This document shows, piece by piece, positions 1-8,283 of a DNA stretch of 64,000 nucleotides. Positions within the stretch are counted from its first letter, which is position 1. Every line of letters begins with the position of its first letter. This DNA is from Solirubrum puertoriconensis (GTDB lineage Bacteria > Bacteroidota > Bacteroidia > Cytophagales > Hymenobacteraceae): assembly GCF_001483135.1 (NCBI RefSeq), contig NZ_LNAL01000006.1, positions 744,003-808,002 on the forward strand. Direction: 5' to 3'. The notes under the pieces were generated by a model that was not told the DNA's origin, did no database searches, and worked only from the letters and a program-made list of their open reading frames with translations. Made by a program: the position numbers and the translations under genes.

Positions 1-93
1 CCGCGACTAGGTTTTCGCAGCAACAGCCAGCATTAACGCCGCCGCCCGCCGCTAACGGGAGCTGGTGCAAGGAAGAAGCTGACGCATGATTTA

Positions 94-107
94 TGCAAAC
101 GTTTGCA
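94..107. promoter_or_regulatory. LacI-family operator-like palindrome
   Basis: A perfect 14-base palindrome, TGCAAACGTTTGCA, lies in the spacer at the left edge. This sequence is the classical LacI/CcpA-family operator type and is commonly found upstream of carbohydrate-utilisation genes. No open frame runs from it to the left edge on either strand, so the controlled gene is either beyond the left end or the helix-turn-helix gene starting 155 bases to the right. Assignment to LacI-type regulation is inference from the motif. Confidence 0.55.
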
Positions 108-262
108 CAGAAAATTTCAGTCGCCTACATTTGGCAAGTGAGCAGCCGCTAAAGCGCGAGGCATGGGCCGCGAATGCCTTGTAGCGAGTGGGTGCTTTTG
201 CCAACCGACCCTGTGTCTTCCCCACCCAACACACATCGTTAGCTCTTAGTCATCCGTTACCA

Positions 263-739
263 ATGGGCCGTCACCGTTACACCCTACAGCTTACTCGCAA
301 GCAACAGGCATACCTAGCCGACTTTATCAACTCCGAAACGCTCTCCAAACAGCAGCGCAACCGCGCCATTGTGCTGCAGCATTGGCTGGCTGATTTCTCC
401 GCGCAGGATTCGGCCGACATCCTGGGGCTCAGCATCGACCGCGTGTACAGCATGCGCCGCGCCTACTCGCAGCAAGGGTTCCGCGGCTATCTGCACGAGG
501 TACCCCGTTGCGGTGCGCCCAACAAGCTCACGCCCGAGCTCGAAACCCTGTTGCGAAAACTCACGCAGGGGCAGGCCCCGGCCAAAGGCAAACGCTGGAC
601 GCTTGCCTTGCTGGCGCAACGCATCGTGGAACTCGGCCACACCGACCGAATTTGCACGCTTACGGTGCACAAAGCCCTGAAGCGCATCCGGAGCACTGCG
701 GCCACGCCGCAAGCCACCCACATGAGCCAAGCAGCCTAG
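263..739 (+). CDS. Orphan helix-turn-helix protein, IS630 transposase N-terminal type
   Basis: The 158-residue protein starts at MGRHRYTLQL; the frame is open further upstream but that part looks non-coding. Residues about 15-110 resemble the two helix-turn-helix units of IS630-type transposases (QRNRAIVLQHWLADFSAQD, then ADILGLSIDRVYSMRRAY and a KLTPELETLLRKL linker). The DDE catalytic domain that should follow is absent, and no remnant of it is visible in the next few hundred bases. It is either a remnant of an insertion sequence or a domesticated DNA-binding protein. No flanking inverted repeats or target duplication were seen. Confidence 0.7.
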   Translation: MGRHRYTLQLTRKQQAYLADFINSETLSKQQRNRAIVLQHWLADFSAQDSADILGLSIDRVYSMRRAYSQQGFRGYLHEVPRCGAPNKLTPELETLLRKLTQGQAPAKGKRWTLALLAQRIVELGHTDRICTLTVHKALKRIRSTAATPQATHMSQAA

Positions 740-761
740 CTTGTGCTAAGCGCTTAAGTTG

Positions 762-914
762 CTACAGCCGTTGCAGTGCCTCCATTACGAGGGCAATCAG
801 TGGTATTAGCATGCCTACGCCCACAGTTGCAATGCTAACCCAAGCTGGGAGTATCCGATCGGCGGCCTCGTGGCGGCGCAAACGGTACCGCTCTACAATG
901 AATGTGTGGTGCAT
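762..914 (-). CDS. Possible small membrane protein (50 aa)
   Basis: A short frame begins MHHTFIVERYRLRRHEAADR and continues into a hydrophobic stretch (WVSIATVGVGMLIPLIALVM) that would form one transmembrane helix, ending with a short EALQRL tail. A basic N-terminus before a single helix fits a small inner-membrane protein with a cytoplasmic N-terminus. There is no clear ribosome binding site, which is not unusual in this phylum. I do not recognise a family. The supporting evidence is composition only. Confidence 0.4.
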   Translation of the reverse strand: MHHTFIVERYRLRRHEAADRILPAWVSIATVGVGMLIPLIALVMEALQRL

Positions 915-1035
915 AGCGATGGTGGCTGATGTTTTAACGATATGATAATATAAACATAAAATTTAAATATTGCCATAGATCTGTAGTTTCTAGTTACCTC
1001 ATGTGTACAAGAAGCCGACTGACCATACACTAACG

Positions 1036-1097
1036 CCCCAAACACCCGATGCCCTAGCGCCTGCACGTGCAGGCGCTAGGGCATCGGGTGTTTGGGG
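1036..1097. repeat. Perfect 62-bp palindrome
   Basis: Two 31-base arms are exactly complementary and meet with no spacer at the central CTGCACGTGCAG. The element sits 23 bases beyond the stop codon of the leftward GNAT gene, so as RNA it would form a very long hairpin at the end of that transcript. It has no T-tract, so it is not a standard intrinsic terminator. A function in mRNA 3'-end stability or as a repeated extragenic palindrome is inference. Confidence 0.8.
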
Positions 1098-1120
1098 GCA
1101 ATCAGAATCCGGAAGTACCG

Positions 1121-1570
1121 CTAGGAACGCAGCATATGAATGTGCTCTATGCCATCTTCCAGGTAAATGTCATCGAGCTGCTCGAAGCCGAAGCTAGTGT
1201 AGAAGGCGCGCAAGTAGTACTGCGCCCCGATTTTTATGGCCTGCGGGCCAAACAACTGTTCGCACTGGGTAATGGCCTGTTGCATCAGCTCGCGGCCTAG
1301 GCCGTAGCGCCGGTACTTTGGGCTCACTACCACGCGCCCGATGCTGGCCTGCTCGTAGGAGCGGCCCGCCTCAAACAAGCGGGCGTAGGCCGCCAACTGG
1401 CCTTCGGGCGAATAACCCAGCAGGTGGTAAGCTTGCTGATCCATGCCGTCGATGTCCTGGAATGCGCAGGTTTGCTCCACCACAAATACCTCGCTGCGCA
1501 GTTGCAGCAGGTCGTACAGTTCGGCTAGGGTAAGCTCGGCAAAGGGCTTGGTAATCCAGGTAAGCGTCAT
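1121..1570 (-). CDS. GNAT family N-acetyltransferase, ElaA-like
   Basis: The 149-residue protein starts at MTLTWITKPFAEL; the upstream extension in frame is not protein-like. It matches the ElaA group of GNAT acetyltransferases: LYDLLQLRSEVFVVEQ near the N-terminus, then QDIDGMDQQAYHLLGY, IGRVVVSPKYRRYGLGRELM (acetyl-CoA pyrophosphate loop of the R/Q-x-x-G-x-G/A type) and YLRAFYTSFGFEQ. It should transfer an acetyl group from acetyl-CoA to a small, unidentified substrate in the cytoplasm. It stands alone, followed by the large palindrome at 1036-1097. Confidence 0.9.
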   Translation of the reverse strand: MTLTWITKPFAELTLAELYDLLQLRSEVFVVEQTCAFQDIDGMDQQAYHLLGYSPEGQLAAYARLFEAGRSYEQASIGRVVVSPKYRRYGLGRELMQQAITQCEQLFGPQAIKIGAQYYLRAFYTSFGFEQLDDIYLEDGIEHIHMLRS

Positions 1571-1685
1571 GGCAAGAAAATGTGAGCCCAAAGGTAGGTG
1601 GCCAGCCGTGGTTTTGTCACGCTGGCTACCTGCGGCACTACATTCTCTTTTGCTCAACCGCACGAAGCGCCGTGTTTGGGCTTAG

Positions 1686-2669
1686 CTATTGCACGAGCAA
1701 GCTTCGGGTAAGCCGCTGCCCATCGATGCTGAGCTGGCACACGTACATGCCGGCTGCCAGCCCCGCCCGTTCGAAACGTATGGCGTGGCTGCCTGCGGGG
1801 CGGGCGGCATCGAGCAGCACGGCTACTTCGCGACCTGCCAGGTCGAGCACCGAAAGGCGCACATGGGCGTTGCGGCTAAGCGAAAAAGGCACCACCGCGC
1901 CATCGGCCGCAATGGGGTTGGGGTAGGCGGCCTGGAGCTGCATGCCTGCCTCGATGCTGCGGCGGTTGCTGGTTATGACCGAGGTAGTTTGCACGGGGTC
2001 GTTTTCTTCGGGCGCATTGGTAGAGCCCAGTACCCCAGCAGGGCCGGTTCTTACCTGATTGGCCACGGTTTGGCCCGGCGCATCCTCAAAGCGGAAGTAA
2101 GCCAGCAACTCGGCTGGCGGCACGGCCACACCGCTTTGCATATCGGTCAGGATTTCTTCGCTGCGGTCGTCCTTCCACACCATCACCTCGTCGATAAAGC
2201 CTTCCCAACCGGTGTCGTCCACGTTGTAGCCGATTCCTAGGTTACTGGCGGTGGGCAGCGTCCAGGGGGCTTTCTTGGAGGAGGCTACTTGCGTACCGTT
2301 CACGAACAGGGCTCCATCGGTGCCGTCCCAGGTGTAGGCTACGTGCGTCCAGGCACGTATGGGCACCGAGCCGCCCGCCGTTACATTAAAAAGCTCCAGC
2401 TGCCCGAAGCCGTTCACGCCAAACCACGGCGTGTCGTTTCCGAACTCCATAATGGTATGGTGACTCTTGCCGGAGGTGTAGCTGGCGCCCGTGTAATACA
2501 CCCACGCCTCTAGGCTTAAAGCGCCGTTGGGAACCAGCAGTGGCACGGATATTTTCGACGACTTAGCGCTTGAGAATCCGAAGAACCGGCCGCCCTGTTG
2601 CGCGTAGGCAATGCAAGGTAAAGTTGCACTTAGCAAGACTATGAGGGTAATGCGAAAAAGTGTTGGCAT
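1686..2669 (-). CDS. LamG-domain protein with T9SS type A sorting domain
   Basis: This 327-residue protein has a signal peptide (residues 1-23, cleavage near CIAYA-QQ). A concanavalin-A-like LamG domain spans about 35-195, with SLEAWVYYTG, THVAYTWDGTDGALFVNGT and GFIDEVMVWKDDRSEEI as diagnostic segments. The C-terminal 80 residues (AAYPNPIAADG, VLDLAGREV, GMYVCQLSIDGQRLTRSLLV) form a type A sorting domain, so it is exported across the outer membrane by the type IX system and anchored or released there. It is probably a small adhesin or carbohydrate-binding protein; its ligand is unknown. Confidence 0.9.
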   Translation of the reverse strand: MPTLFRITLIVLLSATLPCIAYAQQGGRFFGFSSAKSSKISVPLLVPNGALSLEAWVYYTGASYTSGKSHHTIMEFGNDTPWFGVNGFGQLELFNVTAGGSVPIRAWTHVAYTWDGTDGALFVNGTQVASSKKAPWTLPTASNLGIGYNVDDTGWEGFIDEVMVWKDDRSEEILTDMQSGVAVPPAELLAYFRFEDAPGQTVANQVRTGPAGVLGSTNAPEENDPVQTTSVITSNRRSIEAGMQLQAAYPNPIAADGAVVPFSLSRNAHVRLSVLDLAGREVAVLLDAARPAGSHAIRFERAGLAAGMYVCQLSIDGQRLTRSLLVQ

Positions 2670-2902
2670 AGGATAGTATATAGGTGTGCAGATATACTCT
2701 AAACGGAAACTTTACTGTTGGGTTGTTGTCATAAATATATTATTATCAATAGTAATGTGTTATGCCTATATTTATACTCAACAGCTTGGGTGCCGATCCT
2801 CTCTGGTTAAGATCTAAGGCGCCTTGTAGCGGTAAGGTGATAGCACTATCCCGCGTTTCGGCGCGTCTTGAAATGCCCTGAGCTTTTCGGGGGTTGGGCA
2901 AG

Positions 2903-3487
2903 CTATTTTTGCTTTTGCGGCGAAAGCGAAGCCAGGTAGGTCGCAAGCTCCTCGGATGATTTTCCTTCGAGTGTCAGAAGTGCCTCGTATGGGTCGCCGG
3001 GCAGTTGCAAAAGCTGCGCAAACGCTGGCTCTGTTTTCAGACCCTGCAGCTTAAGTGCCCGCACAGCTTCAAGCCACGCTGCTCCACCGGCTTGCAACAA
3101 GGCATGCTCCACTATCAGATGCCGGTAGGCATACTGCTGCCGTACAGGTCGGCCCTGCCCGAAGACCTCCACGGCAAACCCGCCGAACTCAAACCCGCAC
3201 ACCACTGATGACTGCCCACGCACAGATTTGTGGCGCAGGCTATACCCGGCAAGGTGTGCGTAGGCACGATGCAGCAGGGCCGCAAACCGCGGCTGCTCGT
3301 TGTCGGGTACTTCGCAAATCACGTCCAGGTCGCTGGTGGGCGTATCGATACCTAGCGGAATGGTGCCGGCCAACACGGGCGAGTAGGCCCGGAGCGTGTG
3401 CCACACACCGAGCTGCAGCAACACCGCATAGGCTTGCTGTTGACGGGGGCTGCCGGTGGCCAAGTAGCGGTGGTCGTGCCAATTCAT
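2903..3487 (-). CDS. DUF4269 family protein (nucleotidyltransferase-like)
   Basis: The 194-residue protein carries the DUF4269 signature: an N-terminal helix with RQQQAYAVLLQL, then LAGTIPLGIDTPTSDLDVIC near residues 40-59. The S-D-L-D motif resembles the metal-binding pair of nucleotidyltransferase folds, and GFAVEVFG may supply the third acidic residue. The biochemical role of the family is not known to me. It is divergent from the HPP gene, with 140 bases between them. Confidence 0.85.
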   Translation of the reverse strand: MNWHDHRYLATGSPRQQQAYAVLLQLGVWHTLRAYSPVLAGTIPLGIDTPTSDLDVICEVPDNEQPRFAALLHRAYAHLAGYSLRHKSVRGQSSVVCGFEFGGFAVEVFGQGRPVRQQYAYRHLIVEHALLQAGGAAWLEAVRALKLQGLKTEPAFAQLLQLPGDPYEALLTLEGKSSEELATYLASLSPQKQK

Positions 3488-3626
3488 AAGCCAGTACCAT
3501 GACTAAGGGCCGATAATCCGGGCCTAGGTGAATAACGTGAGCCGGACAGCAAAGACCTGGCGAGGTACCGCGCGTTGCCTAACTTTGGGGCAAATCTAGG
3601 TGCGACGATGCGTCGCTGGCAGGAGC

Positions 3627-4214
3627 ATGCGAAGAAGATTGCGCGGGCACGCCCGCCGGGTAAAGCTGATTGTATACGAAGAAACGCTGTTTGACTACCG
3701 AGAGCATTTCTGGACGTTTCTGGGCGCTTTTACCGGTATTGCCCTCATTGGTTTGCTCAACCGCCTGCTGCTTGGCCCGCACGATACCTTGTTGCTGGTG
3801 GGCTCGTTTGGGGCTTCGGCCGTGCTGATTTACGGTGTAATCAATAGTCCGCTGGCGCAGCCGCGCAATCTGCTGGGCGGGCATGTGCTAAGTGCCATTG
3901 TGGGCGTTACGGTGCACAGGCTAGTGCCCCACGAGCTGTGGCTGGCAGCGGCGCTGTCGGCCTCGCTGTCGATTGTACTCATGCAGATTACCAAAACGCT
4001 GCACCCACCCGGCGGAGCCACCGCGCTTATTGCCAACCTGGGCTCGGCAGAGGTGAAAGCCCTGGGGTATTGGTACGTGCTGATGCCGGTACTCACGGGA
4101 GCTGTGCTACTCCTTGTGGTGGCACTCATCTTCAACAACCTCACTAGCGCACGGCACTACCCCGCCAATAAGCACTGGTACAAAATCTGGCGGCGTCGGT
4201 ACCCGGTGCGGTAG
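3627..4214 (+). CDS. HPP family membrane protein
   Basis: I chose the ATG at 3627; a GTG at 3600 in frame is the alternative. The 195-residue protein has a short basic N-terminus, then four hydrophobic helices. The family motifs are clear: LLLVGSFGASAVLIYG, PLAQPRNLLGGHVLSA, and TKTLHPPGGATAL, which gives the family its HPP name. Members are integral membrane proteins; some have been linked to nitrite transport in plastids and cyanobacteria, but the substrate here is unknown. A terminator follows 28 bases after the stop. Confidence 0.85.
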   Translation: MRRRLRGHARRVKLIVYEETLFDYREHFWTFLGAFTGIALIGLLNRLLLGPHDTLLLVGSFGASAVLIYGVINSPLAQPRNLLGGHVLSAIVGVTVHRLVPHELWLAAALSASLSIVLMQITKTLHPPGGATALIANLGSAEVKALGYWYVLMPVLTGAVLLLVVALIFNNLTSARHYPANKHWYKIWRRRYPVR

Positions 4215-4241
4215 TGGCCGAGCCTGCTTTTGCCACATGCT

Positions 4242-4273
4242 AAAGCCCCTTGTAACGGGGGCTTTCTCTTTTA
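4242..4273 (+). terminator. Intrinsic terminator after HPP gene
   Basis: The stem AAAGCCCC / GGGGCTTT with an 8-base loop is followed by CTCTTTT. It ends the HPP transcript. Confidence 0.75.
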
Positions 4274-4305
4274 CGCTGCATTAGCGTGCGCCTGAGAAGT
4301 CGTAG

Positions 4306-4445
4306 TTACTTTTTCTGAATATACTGCTTCAACTTACGTCCACTGACCGAACCGAAGGTCGGCGCAGCAGGACCGTTTCATCCGCTTCAGTCACTGCCTG
4401 GCCAATACCCGCCTCCGAGCAGCTTTCGCCTAAAAACCAAGTCAT
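4306..4445 (-). pseudogene. Possible decayed gene fragment with one frameshift
   Basis: On the minus strand, a frame starting MTWFLGESCSEAGIGQAVTE and an offset frame ending PTFGSVSGRKLKQYIQKK-stop look like the two parts of one short C-terminal coding piece. One frameshift near 4375 would join them. The fragment sits in a 518-base gap between the HPP and AI-2E genes. I do not recognise the family, and coincidence cannot be excluded. Confidence 0.25.
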
Positions 4446-4732
4446 GGCTGGCTGTTAGCCATTGGTGGTTGGAGCAGCCACAAGTTCATCATAGGTGTGC
4501 ACATCAAGAGCAACATTGCTCCCCGTCAGGTTTGGTAAGGCCAGTGCCAGCCTACAACGTCCCCAATTCAGATGCGCTCATTGTTCTGCGCCAGCGCAAC
4601 CGCGAGGAGACAAAAGGCCGCAACAGCCACAAGAAGGAAGAAGGCAACCCGCCTTAGGTAAAAAATAGCGCCCACCTCGACAGCCGCAGGCAGGGCAAGG
4701 CCGTATGCAGGCGTATATAAACATTCCTGCAT
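4446..4732. other. Gene-free spacer
   Basis: No frame with convincing protein character, no strong hairpin and no repeat was seen. The last 50 bases become more A/T-rich ahead of the AI-2E gene and may hold its promoter. Confidence 0.4.
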
Positions 4733-5824
4733 ATGCCGCTGCGCAACCTCTCGTTACGCCACACCAACCAAGTATTGCTGCTCCTCGTGCTTAGCGTGGC
4801 AGTGCTGTACTTCGGGCGGGTTTTCCTGATTCCGCTGGCGTTTGCGGCGGTGCTGGCCATGCTGCTGGCCCCGGTAGCGCGGCGGCTCGAGCGGTGGCAC
4901 CTAGGGCGGGTGGGCGCGGCGTTAATCTGCCTGTTGTTGCTGCTCGCATTTGTGGGCGGCTGCATCTTTATCGTTGGGGCGCAGGCGGCCAACATTTCCG
5001 AGCAGTTACCGCAAATTCAGCAAAAGCTGCAGCAACTACTGGCACAGGCGCAGCAATGGATTCAGCAGCAGTTTGGCGTGGCGCCCGAGCAGCAAATCCG
5101 GTTTGTGCAGGAGCAGGTAGGCAAGCTGGCGCAGTCGGCCAACCGCTTCCTTACCATGTCGCTTAAGGGCATTGGCGGGCTGCTCAGTGGTTTTATATTG
5201 GTGCTGCTGTACTTGTTTTTCCTGATTTGGGGCCGCGACAAACTCCGGAAGTTCTTCCTGCAGCTGGGGCCCAACGAGCGTCGCGCCGAGGTGGGCCAGA
5301 TGCTCGACGAAATAACCAAGGTAGCCGGGCAGTACATTTCGGGGCGCTTGCTTTCCATGTTGTTTCTGGCCGTGTTCTACTTAATCGGCTTTTCCATCGT
5401 CGGCCTGAAAAATGCCTTGCTGCTGAGCCTGATTGCCGTATTGCCCACGCTCATTCCGTACGTAGGGGCGTTTATTGGGGCGTTTTTTCCGCTTACCATG
5501 GCATTGGTAAGCGGCTCGTCGGGGCAGGTGCTGCCGGTGGTAGGCGTGCTGGTGGCCGCGCAGGTTATCGATAACAACATCATCGAGCCCTTAGTAATGG
5601 GCTCGCGCCTCAACCTGAGTCCCATTTTTACCATCATTGCCATTGTAGCGGGCGAGCTGCTGTGGGGCATACCGGGCATGATATTGTTTGAGCCATTGCT
5701 GGCCGTTATCCGCATTGTATGCTCGCACGTGCCGGCCCTGCACGCCTACGCTTTCTTGCTCGAAGACGAAGTGCAGGAGCCGCGTTGGGTAGAGCGGATT
5801 AAGCAATTGGTGAAGCAAAAGTAG
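4733..5824 (+). CDS. AI-2E family transporter (PerM-like)
   Basis: The 363-residue integral membrane protein has the AI-2E/PerM layout. There are two N-terminal helices, a long extracytoplasmic Gln-rich amphipathic stretch (about 90-145, with LPQIQQKLQQLLAQAQQ), then about six helices. Family motifs are YLFFLIWGRDKLRKFF, LPTLIPYVGAFIGAFFP, and DNNIIEPLVMGSRLNLSP with GELLWGIPGMILFEPLLA at the end. Members are secondary transporters or exporters; despite the name, few have been shown to move autoinducer-2. It is monocistronic, with no functional clue from its neighbours. Confidence 0.93.
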   Translation: MPLRNLSLRHTNQVLLLLVLSVAVLYFGRVFLIPLAFAAVLAMLLAPVARRLERWHLGRVGAALICLLLLLAFVGGCIFIVGAQAANISEQLPQIQQKLQQLLAQAQQWIQQQFGVAPEQQIRFVQEQVGKLAQSANRFLTMSLKGIGGLLSGFILVLLYLFFLIWGRDKLRKFFLQLGPNERRAEVGQMLDEITKVAGQYISGRLLSMLFLAVFYLIGFSIVGLKNALLLSLIAVLPTLIPYVGAFIGAFFPLTMALVSGSSGQVLPVVGVLVAAQVIDNNIIEPLVMGSRLNLSPIFTIIAIVAGELLWGIPGMILFEPLLAVIRIVCSHVPALHAYAFLLEDEVQEPRWVERIKQLVKQK

Positions 5825-6093
5825 GTAGCAGATGAAAGTGTATGCTTTGCCAAGTAGTTGCAGCAAAGCCTAATACAAGCTGCCCTGTGGTAATTCTGTT
5901 GATTGATAAGTTTATATAAAATATCGACAATGTTATAAAAATTGCAATTATTTCATGGCTAACAGCAACTTAGTAAGGTTATTATAGTACACATGCAATA
6001 AAAAATTGTGTTGTTTGAAGCTTTAGCAATATGCCGCGGTTGCTCCAGGCCACTACAGCACTACCACCTATTTTCCAATCAACCACCAACCAC

Positions 6094-7203
6094 ATGAGAA
6101 ATTCTCTATTGTTGGGCGTGGCTACATGCGCGCTTTCCGTTTTTAGCTGTCAGAAACACGAAGTTGAACCGAGCGGGCTTGCTGCCAAAGGTGCAGCTGC
6201 AACAGCCGCAGCTACCAGCTGCGTAAGTGATGTCATCAACTTTGAAAATGCTTCGGGGTTGTTGCAGCAAGTAACCACGGCCAATGGGGTAGTAGTACCG
6301 GTTACGAGCTATAACCCGCATTATGCCGAGCCGCAGCGCTCCAACGCGGCTATTGTGTTCAATACCAATCCGCTTTCCAGTCCCGAAGACAACGACCTAG
6401 GTACGCCCAACTGGGTGCACGGTGGCACCGGCACCGGCGACGCGGGCATCAGCGGGCCGTACATCAACGACAAGGCGCTGGGCAAGCTGGCCGTGCTGCA
6501 CAACTACAAGGAGTACCCCGTGTCGGAGCCCAACGACGACGACTTCCGAACGGGTGAGGAGGCCGGTTGGATGCGCTTTAACTTCAGCAATATTGGCACC
6601 GTAACGGCTACCTCCATCACTGTAATTGATATTGAAGGTGCCGAGGCGGAGTACGGCAAGGCCGAGCTCTACAACAGCAGCGGAGCGCTCATCAGCACCG
6701 TCGACTTTCCATCGACGGGCTCCAACGGGGTGGCCGTTGTTAGCCTAGGTAACGTGGCTGGCGTTAGCGCCATTCGGGTAATCGTAGGTGGGTCGTTCGG
6801 CGTGGATAATTTGCAGTTCTGCCGCAGTACCACACCGCCGCCCACCAACCAGTGCACCTACACCCAGGGCTACTGGAAAAACCACCCCAATGCATGGCCG
6901 GTTAGCTCGCTCACGCTCGGCTCGGTTACCTACACCAAGGAGCAGTTGCTCAGCATCCTGAAAACGCCGGTAAAAGGCAACGGCTTGGTTTCGCTGGCGC
7001 ACCAGTTGATTGCCGCGAAGCTCAACGTGGCCAATGGCACCAACCCGGCCGCTATATCTACAAGCATCAACCAGGCCGATGCGCTAATCGGCAACCGCAA
7101 CATCCTGAACGGTGGCTACCTGGCTCCTTCGGCCACCAGCACGCTCACCGATAAGCTTGACGCGTACAACAACGGCAAGCTCGGCACACCGCACTGCGGG
7201 TAA
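6094..7203 (+). CDS. Lipoprotein with GYWKNHP motif
   Basis: I start the gene at MRNSLLLGVATCALSVFSC, which gives a lipoprotein signal with the acylated Cys at about residue 19; the in-frame upstream extension has no export signal. The 369-residue product has a beta-rich middle (FNFSNIGTVTATSITVIDIEG, SAIRVIVGGSFGVDNLQFC) resembling a sugar-binding-like sandwich. A PPP linker follows, then a C-terminal domain opening CTYTQGYWKNHPNAWP. That GYWKNHP signature recurs in secreted bacterial proteins of unknown role. An A/T-rich 270-base leader precedes the gene and a strong terminator follows it. Confidence 0.8.
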   Translation: MRNSLLLGVATCALSVFSCQKHEVEPSGLAAKGAAATAAATSCVSDVINFENASGLLQQVTTANGVVVPVTSYNPHYAEPQRSNAAIVFNTNPLSSPEDNDLGTPNWVHGGTGTGDAGISGPYINDKALGKLAVLHNYKEYPVSEPNDDDFRTGEEAGWMRFNFSNIGTVTATSITVIDIEGAEAEYGKAELYNSSGALISTVDFPSTGSNGVAVVSLGNVAGVSAIRVIVGGSFGVDNLQFCRSTTPPPTNQCTYTQGYWKNHPNAWPVSSLTLGSVTYTKEQLLSILKTPVKGNGLVSLAHQLIAAKLNVANGTNPAAISTSINQADALIGNRNILNGGYLAPSATSTLTDKLDAYNNGKLGTPHCG

Positions 7204-7224
7204 AGCAAAGCCGTTTGCTACAGC

Positions 7225-7259
7225 AAAAAACGCCCGGAGCAATCCGGGCGTTTTTTTTT
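7225..7259 (+). terminator. Intrinsic terminator after lipoprotein gene
   Basis: CGCCCGG / CCGGGCG form a 7-bp stem with a 6-base loop, flanked by A6 and T9 tracts. It is a textbook terminator 21 bases after the stop and could work in both directions. Confidence 0.92.
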
Positions 7260-7428
7260 GCGCGGGCGGTTGTCAGCGGGCAGGGGGTAAGCCAGTTTAA
7301 GCAAACCGCTGCACGGCGAGGTTGGCTACAAATAGGAGCTAATGCCTTTTCCCCAACGCTTTGCAGGTTGGCCCATCACGCCGATGTGGCTCACTTCCTA
7401 GGTATATGTCAAGGCAGTCGGCACAGCC

Positions 7429-8157
7429 TTACTTCGTTCCATCAATAGCCTTTTGCATGAAGCCGGCAATGTTGGGGTGCGAAAGGGCATGGAACACCAC
7501 CTTGCCTTCTTTGTCGAGCACCACATTGGTAGGAAAGGCCCTGATGCCGTACCGCTGCGCCATAGCCCGGGCACCGGGTATTTGGGCGTAGGCAAACGGG
7601 TTTTCCTTGATGAACTTTTGAATGGCGAATTTCTCGTCGAGGGCCACGGCCAGAAACACCACGTCCTGGCGTTGCGCGTTTTGCTCTACCAAGCGGTTGA
7701 GGTCGGGAATTTCGCGGCGGCAGGGCGGGCACCCGATAAACCAAAAGTTGAGCACCACCACCTTGCCGAGCAGCTCTTTGCTGTCGTACTTCTTGCCGTT
7801 GATGTCCCACACTTTGAAAGGGGCCATGGCTTGCCCGGTCTTAAAGAACGGGCTTTCCTCGGGTGCAGGCATGCGCGCCAATTGGGCAGCGCGCTCTTCG
7901 GCCGTTTGGGACACTACCACGAACACGGGGTTGGCCGGCGTATAATTGGGCGCACTCGTCAGCTTGAACGTGCCCGACGCCAACATGGCACTCCACACCG
8001 CGTACGGCAAGCGCTGGCCTTGCTCATCGTTTACTACAGAATTCTGATCAACTCGAACGCGCTGCTGCGCGGTAGCCGGAGTAGGCGGGGTTACTTGCGC
8101 AGCTGCCATGCCGCCAATGCCCAATAGCAGGCCGAGGGTAAGTACCAGTTGCTTCAT
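7429..8157 (-). CDS. TlpA/ResA-like thioredoxin-family protein
   Basis: I chose the ATG that opens a signal peptide (MKQLVLTLGLLLGIGG, cleavage near AAAQ). The mature part has a 90-residue N-terminal region of unknown fold. A thioredoxin domain follows, with FKVWDINGKKYDSKELLGK, VVVLNFWFIGCPPCRREIP (redox pair C-P-P-C) and the cis-Pro region RYGIRAFPTNVVLD. It is probably an extracytoplasmic thiol-disulfide reductase of the TlpA type, used in cytochrome maturation or protein repair. No partner gene lies next to it. Confidence 0.9.
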   Translation of the reverse strand: MKQLVLTLGLLLGIGGMAAAQVTPPTPATAQQRVRVDQNSVVNDEQGQRLPYAVWSAMLASGTFKLTSAPNYTPANPVFVVVSQTAEERAAQLARMPAPEESPFFKTGQAMAPFKVWDINGKKYDSKELLGKVVVLNFWFIGCPPCRREIPDLNRLVEQNAQRQDVVFLAVALDEKFAIQKFIKENPFAYAQIPGARAMAQRYGIRAFPTNVVLDKEGKVVFHALSHPNIAGFMQKAIDGTK

Positions 8158-8283
8158 TGATGCAGTAGTAATGATTGAAGTACAAAAATTGAGAACAGGC
8201 AAACGCCGAAATGGCGGTACGGGCATACCAGCTACAAATGAGGCTGCTAGGCTAGCCGCGGTGATGGCTTGGGTGTACTTGGC

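Noticed and set aside
2746-2946. 66-codon minus-strand frame after the DUF4269 gene
   Set aside because: It partly overlaps the DUF4269 coding end and its sequence lacks protein-like features.
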